Origin: Anaerolineae bacterium
GTDB lineage: Bacteria > Chloroflexota > Anaerolineae > UBA1429
Length of the DNA: 20,690 nt
Direction: 5' to 3'
NCBI GenBank assembly: GCA_016928125.1
Contig: JAFGLK010000047.1
Coordinates: 1 to 20,690 of the forward strand
Each line of letters opens with the position of its first letter. The first letter of the stretch is position 1. The notes under the pieces were generated by a model. The model had not been told where the DNA came from, made no database searches, and was given only the letters and a program-made list of their open reading frames with translations. Shown here piece after piece: positions 14,893 through 20,690 of the stretch. The translations under genes were made by a program, and so were the position numbers.

Positions 14893-15855
14893 TCACTTGA
14901 AGAGATAGATTCCATGCTCAAGGGGCCAAAGAGCCTTGCAGTCTGGGCAAGTCAGGCCGCCATGCGCCGCATCGAGCGGCTCGTACCCGCAACGAGGGCA
15001 ACGGAAGAGGGCCTCTCGACTGACGACGCCAGGCTCCCCCGACTTGATGGCGCGGCTGCGGACGAACTGGCTGGGGCCAATGGCCCATGGGGCGAAGGGG
15101 CGCTGCAAAGCGCCGTCTATGGCGCTGAGCCAGGCGATCGGGAAAATGCGCTTGAGCAGACGCGAGCGGAAAAGAGACACCGCTCGAGACGCTTCGACGG
15201 GCAGGCCGGCGCTCTCCAGTTTCTGCATCACCCAGGCTGGATGAAAGTCGAAATGCAGCTCGGCAAATTCGTATGGCGATGTCTCAAAGGGATTGGTGCC
15301 ACGCCCCACGAGGAAACGCGCCACGTTCTTCAGATGGCGCTTGTTGGCGAACTCCAGCACCAAAGAGCCTTGCGGGCACAGGGCGCGAGCAATGTGCGCC
15401 AGAGCCAGCGGAACATCCGCGAGGTGGTGCAGCACACGCACCATCACGACAGCGTCCACAGCGTGAGTAGCCAGAGGGAGGCGGTAGATATCCGCAGCCA
15501 CGTAGATAAAGCGCTCATCACCCAGCCTTGCGCGGGCGTACTCGAGCTGCGACCTCGAATAGTCGAGCAAGATGACCTGGTCGTAGCCAGCGTATAGGTC
15601 CGCAAGCCGCCCAAAGCCGGCGCCAACATCCAACAAGCGCTGACCATGCGCAGGGAGCAGGGCCTTGAGGGCGATGCGCTCGACGGCATCCTCATACTGT
15701 CGTCCCTGACCTTCCCAGAAATCCGTTCGGTAGCTGCTCGCCTCATAGTCGCAGATCGGCGGACCAGAAGATACAATATCTCTGCCCGGCCGATTCTGGG
15801 GACCGCTGAGCGGTTGGGAATGTTTCACGTTAAACATCTCTGGCTGACGGCTCAC
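14893..15855 (-). CDS. SAM-dependent methyltransferase with C-terminal zinc ribbon
   Basis: The product (320 residues from GTG 15855, or 314 from ATG 15837) is a class I methyltransferase. Motif I is LLDVGAGFGRLADLY (74-88), followed by an acidic VILLDYS strand, and RVLHHLADVP fits the post-motif region of UbiE/Methyltransf_11-type enzymes. The C-terminus holds two CxxC pairs (Cys286, Cys289, Cys303, Cys306), ending WPLEHGIYLF. This resembles the Trm112/YcaR-like zinc ribbon usually found as a separate small protein or at the N-terminus of SAM enzymes. Neither start has a good ribosome site. The codons for MFNVKH are formed by a parS-like sequence, so the true start is uncertain and could be further downstream. 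The substrate is unknown. Confidence 0.82.
   Translation of the reverse strand: MSRQPEMFNVKHSQPLSGPQNRPGRDIVSSGPPICDYEASSYRTDFWEGQGRQYEDAVERIALKALLPAHGQRLLDVGAGFGRLADLYAGYDQVILLDYSRSQLEYARARLGDERFIYVAADIYRLPLATHAVDAVVMVRVLHHLADVPLALAHIARALCPQGSLVLEFANKRHLKNVARFLVGRGTNPFETSPYEFAELHFDFHPAWVMQKLESAGLPVEASRAVSLFRSRLLKRIFPIAWLSAIDGALQRPFAPWAIGPSQFVRSRAIKSGEPGVVSREALFRCPRCGYEPLDAAHGGLTCPDCKALWPLEHGIYLFK
15821..15836. promoter_or_regulatory. parS-like ParB-binding sequence
   Basis: TGTTTCACGTTAAACA differs at one base from the canonical bacterial parS 16-mer TGTTTCACGTGAAACA, the CTP-dependent ParB loading site. It sits at the very 5' end of the methyltransferase frame and encodes MFNVKH there. I see no second copy in the window. 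ParB binding has not been shown, and the one mismatch lies in the conserved right half-site. Confidence 0.6.
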
Positions 15856-16272
15856 TCCGAAAGAGCTTGCAGCTCAGTCTATACGCGCTACTCTCTTTCT
15901 TTCAGGCTGACTTTATTCTCTATGCGGCTTTCTATCTTTCATCTAATCTCATTTACGGAACGTGAGCACACAGCTCGCACACAATCGCCTCTCCTACATG
16001 GCTATGACGCATTCTAGGGGCTGCTTACCCCCATGTCAAAGGCGTATCATCCTGGATTTTCGAAGCAGTAGGAGGAGGCGAGATCAACCCCGGGCGCGCG
16101 GTGTCAACACACCTGCCCGGTCATCAGCCTCACGACCAGTGGGCGCCGCCTGCCCCTCCCGCTTCGTTTCCAGCCCCTCCTCAGCGGTTGGCCTTCTCCA
16201 TCAACCCCGCCAGACCCTTGCTATCGCCTCTAAACGCCCTCTACTGCTTCGAATACCCTCATCCGGCAGGAT
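15856..16272. other. Intergenic region between divergent methyltransferase and rpsO genes
   Basis: About 415 bases hold no gene I can support. The part from about 15880 to 15960 is AT-richer than the surroundings and strongly pyrimidine-rich on the plus strand. A compound hairpin lies at 16090-16120: CCGGGC, an internal loop, GGTGT, loop CAAC, ACACC, one bulged base, GCCCGG. An AGGAGGAGG at 16069-16079 is not followed by a start codon at a normal distance. I see no DnaA-box cluster. Confidence 0.6.
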
Positions 16273-16301
16273 TTGGCGCCAAGGCCTGTTTGTGCTATAG
16301 T
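16273..16301 (+). promoter_or_regulatory. Promoter of rpsO
   Basis: TTGGCG (16273-16278), a 17-base spacer and TATAGT (16296-16301), with TG at 16293-16294 just before it, make a good promoter with an extended -10. RNA would start near 16308, giving a leader of about 35 bases that ends in GGGAGG before the rpsO start. Confidence 0.7.
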
Positions 16302-16343
16302 TGAGTGCGTGAGTTAGCTTAGGATAGGAAGGATAGGGAGGCC

Positions 16344-16613
16344 ATGGGGCTGTCCAGAAACGAAAAAGATACCATTGTAGGTCAGTTCTCTCGACATGAG
16401 ACCGATACAGGCTCCCCGGAAGTCCAGATTGCCCTATTGAGCGAGAGGATCACCCGTCTGACGGATCATCTCAGAGAGAACAAGCATGATGAGCACTCCC
16501 GTCGCGGTCTGCTCAAGTTGGTTGGGCAGCGTCGTCGTCACTTGAACTATCTGAGTCGCAAGGATGAGACGAAATACAGGGAGATCATTGAGCGGTTGGG
16601 CCTTCGCCGCTAA
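16344..16613 (+). CDS. rpsO: 30S ribosomal protein S15
   Basis: The 89-residue protein has the exact usual length of S15, which binds the central domain of 16S rRNA early in 30S assembly. Conserved stretches include [16 protein letters not shown] and [21 protein letters not shown] residues (here [19 protein letters not shown]). [12 protein letters not shown] and a C-terminal [12 protein letters not shown] complete it. GGGAGG lies just before ATG 16344. It is followed by a strong terminator and then pnp, the arrangement known from many bacteria. Confidence 0.98.
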   Translation: MGLSRNEKDTIVGQFSRHETDTGSPEVQIALLSERITRLTDHLRENKHDEHSRRGLLKLVGQRRRHLNYLSRKDETKYREIIERLGLRR

Positions 16614-16657
16614 CCCTTCGGTATGCAGTCTCTTTCCATAAACTGTAGCGGATAGCG

Positions 16658-16701
16658 ATAGAGTAGATGAGGCCAAGCCCCCATCTACTCTATTGTTTTT
16701 T
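16658..16701 (+). terminator. Intrinsic terminator between rpsO and pnp
   Basis: ATAGAGTAGATG (16658-16669) pairs perfectly with CATCTACTCTAT (16682-16693) around a 12-base loop and is followed by TTGTTTTTT (16693-16701). This is a strong intrinsic terminator 45 bases after rpsO. Downstream pnp expression then needs read-through or a separate promoter, which I cannot identify clearly. Confidence 0.88.
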
Positions 16702-16739
16702 GGTAAGCCATCTGGAAATGGTCCGGTGGCGTATGTTAT

Positions 16740-16835
16740 GGGATGTCTGGAACAGTTTGCGCAGGAATTGGGGGATGAGCCCCACATGTATGTAGGGCTT
16801 ATCCCCCAGTCCCTGAACAATCTGTCCGGACTCCC
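16740..16835 (+). promoter_or_regulatory. Long imperfect hairpin in the pnp leader
   Basis: The core stem TGGGGGATGAGCCC (16769-16782) pairs with GGGCTTATCCCCCA (16795-16808), 14 pairs with one G-U, across a 12-base loop. Outward, the arms continue to pair with a few mismatches and bulges to about 16745 and 16831, and weakly to 16740 and 16835. It lies between the rpsO terminator and the pnp ribosome site. In Escherichia coli a long double-stranded pnp leader is cut by RNase III and then used by PNPase for self-repression; a similar role here is inference. Confidence 0.65.
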
Positions 16836-16862
16836 CAAGTATGTCTGGGAGAAAAGGATAGA

Positions 16863-19070
16863 ATGTCACAACAGTATAGGGCAATGGTAGGCACTGAGGA
16901 GATCCTCATTGAGACCGGGGATCTCGCTCAGCAGGCAGGGGGCGCGGTCACGGTGCGCCTGGGCGATTCGATGGTTCTGGTGACGGCAACGTCCGCAGAG
17001 CCGCGAGTAGGCATCGATTTCTTCCCCTTGACCGTGGATTTCGAAGAGCGGCGCTATTCCGCCGGCAAAATCCCTGGAGGCTTCTTCAAGCGCGAAGGGC
17101 GCCCATCCACCGAGGCCATCCTGACCTCGCGCCTGGTCGATCGAGCGTTGCGGCCGCTCTTCCCTGAGGGGTATCGCAATGACGTGCAGATCATCATCTT
17201 GCCGCTTTCGGCGGATAATGAGCATCAGGTCGACATCATCGCGATGGTGGGCGCCTCGGCTGCATTGATGTTGTCGGATATCCCCTTCATGGGGCCGATT
17301 GCGGCCGTGCGGATGGGCTACATTGACGACGAGTTTGTCATCAACCCGACGGAGAGCCAGGTGCAGGCCAGTCAGCTCGACCTCGTCGTGGCCGGGACCG
17401 AAGAGTCGGTGCTCATGGTCGAGGCAGGCGCGAACGAGTTCCCCGAGGCGCTCATGCTCGAGGCCATCAAGCTGGCGCACGAAGCCATGCAGCCCTTGAT
17501 CGCCCTGCAGAAGCAGATGCGCGAGGAGTTTGGCAAGCCCAAGCACGAGGGGCAGCGTTTCCTGCTCGATGAGCAGCTACTCGCCAAGGTGCGCGAGCTC
17601 GTGGGCGCGCAGGTTGACGAGTTGGTGGCGGCGGCCCTCTCGCGCGAGGAACGCCACACACAGGAGAACGCGCTTCGTGACCGTCTGCTTGAGCAAATGC
17701 GCGAGCAGATGGGCGATGAGGTGGAGGAGCGCGAGGTTGGTGAGGCCTATGAGACCGTTCTCAAGGAGGCCATGCGCAACCGCGTGCTTGACACGGGTAT
17801 GCGCATCGACGGTCGCGACCTCGACACGATCCGCCCGCTGAGCGCCCAAGTCGGGCTGCTGCCACGAACGCATGGCTCCGGCCTCTTTAACCGGGGAGAG
17901 ACTCAGGTTCTGACCACGGTGACGCTGGGCACCGCTGACGACGAGCAAAAGATCGAGCTGTTAAGCGGCGGCGAAGAGTCCAAGAGGTACATGCATCATT
18001 ACAACTTCCCGCCCTTTTCCACCGGCGAGGCGCGCCCCATGCGGGGCCCGCGCCGCCGCGAGATCGGGCACGGTGCCTTGGCCGAGCGCGCGATTGAGCC
18101 CCTTTTGCCCAGTCAGGAGGAGTTCACGTATACGATTCGCGTCGTATCGGAGGTGCTCTCCTCCAATGGCTCGACCTCCATGGCCAGCACGTGCGCCAGC
18201 AGCTTGGCTCTCTTTGACGCGGGTGTGCCGATGAAGGCCGCAGTGGCCGGTATCGCCATGGGCGTCATCACGTCGGGCGAGCGCTGGGCCGTCCTCACCG
18301 ACATCCAGGGCCTCGAGGATCATTTGGGCGACATGGACTTCAAGGTGACCGGAACCACCGAGGGCATCACCGCCATGCAGTTGGACACCAAGATCAGTGG
18401 TCTCAAGGCTGAGATCATTGAGGAAACGCTGCGTCGGGCGCGCAGAGCCCGGCTGCAGATCCTGGATGTCATGAATGCTTGCATCGCTGAACCCCGCAGC
18501 GAGATGTCTCCGTATGCGCCACGTATCCAGACGACCAGGATCCCGGTGGACAAGATCGGCGCGCTGATCGGCCCAGGCGGCAAGAACATTCGCGCGATCA
18601 TCGAGGATACGGGCGTCTCGATCGATGTGGAAGATGATGGCACGGTGGTCGTGGCATCCACGGATGGTGAGAGCGCGCGTCGCGCCCTCGATCGGATCGA
18701 GGGCCTGACGGCAGAGCCGGAGATCGGAAGGGTCTATACGGGCAAGGTCGTCCGCACGACCGACTTTGGAGCCTTTGTCGAGTTTCTGCCTGGCCAAGAT
18801 GGCCTGGTGCATATCTCGCAGTTGGCGGACCATCATGTCCCCAGCGTTGAGGATGTGGTGCAGGTCGGCGATGAGATCATGGTCATGGTGATCTCGATCG
18901 ACGATCGGGATCGGGTACGGCTGTCGCGTCAAGCCGTTCTGGAAGGCTGGACAGCCGAGGAGGCACGCGAACGCGACCGCCGGCCCTCGTCGCGCGGTTC
19001 GTCGTCGCGGGGCGGAAGACGGCCCAGCGACCGGCGTCGTAGCGGCGGCTATGACCGAGACGATCGCTGA
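16863..19070 (+). CDS. pnp: Polyribonucleotide nucleotidyltransferase (PNPase)
   Basis: The 735-residue enzyme degrades RNA from the 3' end with phosphate and is a core part of the RNA-decay machinery. Domains in order are a first RNase PH domain, an all-helical linker (about 240-310, unusually rich in Glu/Arg), and a second, catalytic RNase PH domain containing [20 protein letters not shown] and [20 protein letters not shown] domain with [15 protein letters not shown] (about 565-580) and an S1 domain from about 625 to 695 follow. The last 30 residues are an Arg/Ser/Gly-rich tail. ATG 16863 is preceded by AAAAGGA. The pairing with rpsO, a terminator and a leader hairpin suggests post-transcriptional self-control. 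RNase J is encoded in the same window. Confidence 0.98.
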   Translation: MSQQYRAMVGTEEILIETGDLAQQAGGAVTVRLGDSMVLVTATSAEPRVGIDFFPLTVDFEERRYSAGKIPGGFFKREGRPSTEAILTSRLVDRALRPLFPEGYRNDVQIIILPLSADNEHQVDIIAMVGASAALMLSDIPFMGPIAAVRMGYIDDEFVINPTESQVQASQLDLVVAGTEESVLMVEAGANEFPEALMLEAIKLAHEAMQPLIALQKQMREEFGKPKHEGQRFLLDEQLLAKVRELVGAQVDELVAAALSREERHTQENALRDRLLEQMREQMGDEVEEREVGEAYETVLKEAMRNRVLDTGMRIDGRDLDTIRPLSAQVGLLPRTHGSGLFNRGETQVLTTVTLGTADDEQKIELLSGGEESKRYMHHYNFPPFSTGEARPMRGPRRREIGHGALAERAIEPLLPSQEEFTYTIRVVSEVLSSNGSTSMASTCASSLALFDAGVPMKAAVAGIAMGVITSGERWAVLTDIQGLEDHLGDMDFKVTGTTEGITAMQLDTKISGLKAEIIEETLRRARRARLQILDVMNACIAEPRSEMSPYAPRIQTTRIPVDKIGALIGPGGKNIRAIIEDTGVSIDVEDDGTVVVASTDGESARRALDRIEGLTAEPEIGRVYTGKVVRTTDFGAFVEFLPGQDGLVHISQLADHHVPSVEDVVQVGDEIMVMVISIDDRDRVRLSRQAVLEGWTAEEARERDRRPSSRGSSSRGGRRPSDRRRSGGYDRDDR

Positions 19071-19078
19071 CCGTTTGG

Positions 19079-19140
19079 TGCCAGTGCGCCAGTCGACTGG
19101 CATCCAAGGCGCCCACGGGTGCGTTGCGAACGTGGGCGCC
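19079..19140 (+). repeat. Two adjacent hairpins between pnp and lepB
   Basis: The first element is TGCCAGT (19079-19085) paired with ACTGGCA (19096-19102), which also contains the perfect palindrome CCAGTCGACTGG (19089-19100). The second is GGCGCCCACG (19108-19117) paired perfectly with CGTGGGCGCC (19131-19140) across 13 bases. Neither has a T run, so they are more likely RNA-stability or attenuation structures than full terminators. Confidence 0.55.
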
Positions 19141-19168
19141 AACCAAGAGCTCAACAGGCGGTGATCCA

Positions 19169-19681
19169 GTGAAATCGGTGTTGCGCGAGCTCATCGAATC
19201 CGTATTGCCGGCTTTGGTGATCGTGCTGGTGGTGAATGTCTTTTTGGCGCAGGCAACCCGTGTGGAAGGGCAGAGTATGGAGCCCAATCTGCACGACAAT
19301 CAGCGCCTGATCATTGAAAAGATCACCTACCACTTCCGCGCGCCCAAACGAGGCGATATCGTCGTCTTGCGCCGGCCCAATCGGGCGACCGAGCCGTTGA
19401 TCAAGCGGGTGGTAGGACTGCCGGGAGAGACGGTGAGCATCCACGAGGGGCGCGTCTACATCGATGGGGAGGCTCTGGACGAGGAGTATCTCAACCAGGA
19501 GACGTGGGGCACCATGCCGCCGCGGCTCGTGCCTGAGGAGCATGTCTTCGTGCTGGGCGACAATCGCAAGGCCAGCAACGATTCGCGCTCTTTTGGGATG
19601 GTGCCGTTTGATGACATCATTGGGCGAGCCTGGCTGCGCTATTGGCCTCCAAACGAGATCGGCCCTGTGATTGTGGAATAG
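19169..19681 (+). CDS. lepB: Signal peptidase I
   Basis: The 170-residue membrane protease removes signal peptides from exported proteins. One N-terminal membrane helix (about 10-28) precedes the catalytic Ser36 in EGQSMEPNL. RGDIVVLRRP (61-70) and the general-base region IKRVVGLPGE with Lys79 follow, then GDNRKASNDSRSFG, which closes the S26 family pattern. All catalytic residues are present. Length fits the short, single-helix type common in Gram-positive-like bacteria. GTG 19169 is chosen because the helix starts soon after it and a weak AGGCGGTG is upstream; a TTG at 19124 would add 15 residues and overlap the hairpin. It follows pnp by about 100 bases and has a strong terminator after it. 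Confidence 0.94.
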   Translation: MKSVLRELIESVLPALVIVLVVNVFLAQATRVEGQSMEPNLHDNQRLIIEKITYHFRAPKRGDIVVLRRPNRATEPLIKRVVGLPGETVSIHEGRVYIDGEALDEEYLNQETWGTMPPRLVPEEHVFVLGDNRKASNDSRSFGMVPFDDIIGRAWLRYWPPNEIGPVIVE

Positions 19682-19696
19682 CCGTCGTAAGGTGTG

Positions 19697-19722
19697 CGGG
19701 GAGTCTAACTCCCCGTTTTTTT
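19697..19722 (+). terminator. Intrinsic terminator after lepB
   Basis: CGGGGAGT (19697-19704) and ACTCCCCG (19708-19715) form a perfect eight-pair stem with the three-base loop CTA, followed by seven T residues (19716-19722). This is a textbook factor-independent terminator, 16 bases after lepB. Confidence 0.92.
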
Positions 19723-19757
19723 GCCGGCGGGCCTCGCAGGCTGAGGAGGAAGAGGCA

Positions 19758-20516
19758 ATGCACGACATGCTGGTGGTGAACTTTCACGAGCACCCGGGTG
19801 ATGGGCTGATCGCAAAAAACGTAGAGATGGGCATCGACATGTCCGTGCTGCTCTCGGTGGGCAATGATGGCCTCAGGCGGTCCGTTGCGCTGGCCAAGGA
19901 GCATCCCGAGATGTTCGTGCCCTTTTACTGGGTGGATCATCGGGGCGATCTGGCGAGCGAGCCCGAACGTCTCCGTCGGGCGGTCGCCGAGTGGGGTGTG
20001 CGCGGCATCAAGTTCCAGCCGATGGACCAGCACTGGTTTGCCGATGATCCGCGGCTCTACCCGATCTACGAGGTCTGTGCCGAACTGGGCCTGGTGTGCA
20101 CCTGGCACGCGGGCGTGGTCACGTTGGGCTTCAAATATGAGTTGGGGGAGCCGATGCTGGCGCGATATACCGACCCCATGGCTATCGACCAGGTGGCCTT
20201 TGACTGGCCCACGCTCAAGTTGTGCATTGCTCACTTGGGCGGCAACTATACCTATCGCGCGCTGATCCTGGCCGAAAAACATGCAAACGTCTATCTCGAC
20301 ACGGCCTTCCTGCCCTTTTTCTGCCAGCGTATGCTCCCAACCCTCACGCCGGGGGCGTGGCTCGCTCATGCCGCGCGCAATGTGGGGGCCTCGAAGATCC
20401 TCTTTGGCAGCGAGGGCCTGTGGCCTCAGACTGTGCTGGAGGCCGACCTGGCGGAGGAGGAGAAAAGGCTCATCTTGGGGGGCAATGCTCGGCGACTCTT
20501 GGGCCTGGACGTCTGA
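19758..20516 (+). CDS. Amidohydrolase family 2 metal-dependent hydrolase
   Basis: The 252-residue protein resembles the amidohydrolase-2 (TIM-barrel) family, which includes decarboxylases such as the ACMSD group and other hydrolases. A metal-binding HEH (10-12) follows the first strand. GIKFQP (83-88), WHAG with His117, AHLGG with His159 and a final ILFGSEG (215-220) match the strand ends of the barrel. The last motif is usually GSDxP, so the metal or catalytic Asp is Glu219 here. The N-terminal hydrophobic strand is short and ATG 19758 is supported by AGGAGGAAGAGG. It follows the lepB terminator by 35 bases, so it needs its own promoter or read-through; none is obvious. The substrate is unknown. 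Confidence 0.8.
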   Translation: MHDMLVVNFHEHPGDGLIAKNVEMGIDMSVLLSVGNDGLRRSVALAKEHPEMFVPFYWVDHRGDLASEPERLRRAVAEWGVRGIKFQPMDQHWFADDPRLYPIYEVCAELGLVCTWHAGVVTLGFKYELGEPMLARYTDPMAIDQVAFDWPTLKLCIAHLGGNYTYRALILAEKHANVYLDTAFLPFFCQRMLPTLTPGAWLAHAARNVGASKILFGSEGLWPQTVLEADLAEEEKRLILGGNARRLLGLDV

Positions 20517-20584
20517 TCTGAGCCGTCCGATCGTTGCTCGAGTCCGCATTGGGTGGCCCCACGTGGCCTGTGGATCTGAGCACT

Positions 20585-20613
20585 TTGACAGGTACGCCCC
20601 TCTGGACTAATAT
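20585..20613 (+). promoter_or_regulatory. Consensus promoter of the probable SRP RNA gene
   Basis: A perfect TTGACA (20585-20590), an exact 17-base spacer and TAATAT (20608-20613) form the strongest promoter in the window. No open reading frame with a ribosome site follows, which fits a promoter for a stable RNA starting near 20620. Confidence 0.8.
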
Positions 20614-20619
20614 CCTTTT

Positions 20620-20690
20620 GGTCGCGCTAGACGGGGAGCTAGCGGTGCCCTGTACCCGCAAACCGCTATAGCGGGGTTGAACTCCCTCTC
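20620..20690 (+). ncRNA. ffs: Probable SRP RNA (4.5S-like), 5' part, cut by window end
   Basis: Downstream of a consensus promoter lies GCTAGCGGTGCCCTGTACCC (20638-20657), then GCAAACCGCTATAGCGGGG and TTGAACTCCC. From memory this run of motifs (CTGTACCCGCAA, CCGCTATAGCGGGGTTGAA) is typical of the 5' arm of bacterial SRP RNA. The pieces AGCGGT / ACCGCT and CCGCTATAGCGG can pair. The conserved apical part (GGTC...GGAAGCAGCC) that would prove it lies outside the window. SRP RNA with Ffh targets nascent membrane and secreted proteins. The start is estimated from the promoter. Confidence 0.65.

Noticed and set aside
16101..16304. 67-codon open frame upstream of rpsO (GTG start)
   Set aside because: It is Pro-rich with no family resemblance, has no ribosome site at a usable distance, and runs through the rpsO promoter. 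It is better explained as chance in a C-rich stretch.
15856..16343. Possible replication origin next to the parS-like site
   Set aside because: I found no cluster of DnaA boxes (TTATNCACA or close variants) on either strand here or near dnaN, only scattered partial matches such as TTATCCAAG near 11453.
17961..19154. 397-codon open frame on the minus strand opposite pnp
   Set aside because: It overlaps the conserved pnp coding sequence entirely and has a composition typical of reverse-frame shadows.
19617..20549. 310-codon open frame on the minus strand opposite the amidohydrolase
   Set aside because: It covers a strong terminator and a recognisable plus-strand gene and shows no domain of its own.
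1..20690. A new defence, mobile or biosynthetic system
   Set aside because: No transposase, integrase, phage gene, toxin-antitoxin pair, repeat array or enzyme cluster of that kind is seen. Nearly all genes are recognisable core functions, so such a claim would be unsupported.

Overview
The window looks like ordinary chromosome from a moderately high-GC bacterium. It carries core housekeeping genes: dnaN, recF, rsmG, rpsO, pnp, rnj (RNase J), ftsK, lepB and the start of a probable SRP RNA. My best guess is Chloroflexota (Anaerolineae-like) or a neighbouring monoderm-type phylum. The grounds are RNase J as the RNase, a family 4 Fe-S uracil-DNA glycosylase, an LPxTG-tailed surface protein and strong GGAGG ribosome sites. 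This placement is inference and not certain. I see no phage, insertion sequence, CRISPR array, tRNA or 16S/23S rRNA, and no defence or biosynthetic island.

Layout. 1-3372 (+): the end of a NUDIX hydrolase, a winged-helix AlkZ/YcaQ-related protein, an iron-type alcohol dehydrogenase and a small cupin. 3434-4210 (-): an inositol-monophosphatase-family phosphatase, separated from the cupin by a hairpin. 4211-4502: two divergent promoters with an inverted-repeat cluster. 4503-9112 (+): a probable operon of family 4 uracil-DNA glycosylase, RNase J and FtsK/SpoIIIE translocase. 9161-11371 (+): a GlcD/D-lactate-dehydrogenase-type FAD oxidase and rsmG. 11451-13811 (-): dnaN then recF, driven by a clear sigma-70-type promoter, with no dnaA beside them. 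13961-14761 (-): a secreted LPDTG-anchored protein with its own promoter and terminator. 14893-15855 (-): a SAM methyltransferase ending in a zinc ribbon, whose 5' end holds a near-perfect parS sequence. 15856-16343: an intergenic stretch with a hairpin and the rpsO promoter. 16344-20516 (+): rpsO, a strong terminator, a long leader hairpin, pnp, lepB, a terminator and an amidohydrolase. 20585-20690 (+): a strong promoter and the 5' part of a probable SRP RNA.

How the parts fit. The window links replication and repair (clamp, RecF, UDG, the AlkZ-like protein), RNA turnover (RNase J, PNPase), chromosome segregation (FtsK, parS-like site) and protein export (LepB, SRP RNA). The observations most worth checking are four. 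The uracil-DNA glycosylase ends in a QLSLF beta-clamp-binding motif. The long imperfect hairpin in the pnp leader resembles the autoregulatory layout known from enterobacteria. A parS-like 16-mer lies about 2 kb from dnaN. The AlkZ-like protein lacks the catalytic glutamine motif. None of these amounts to a clearly new multi-gene system.
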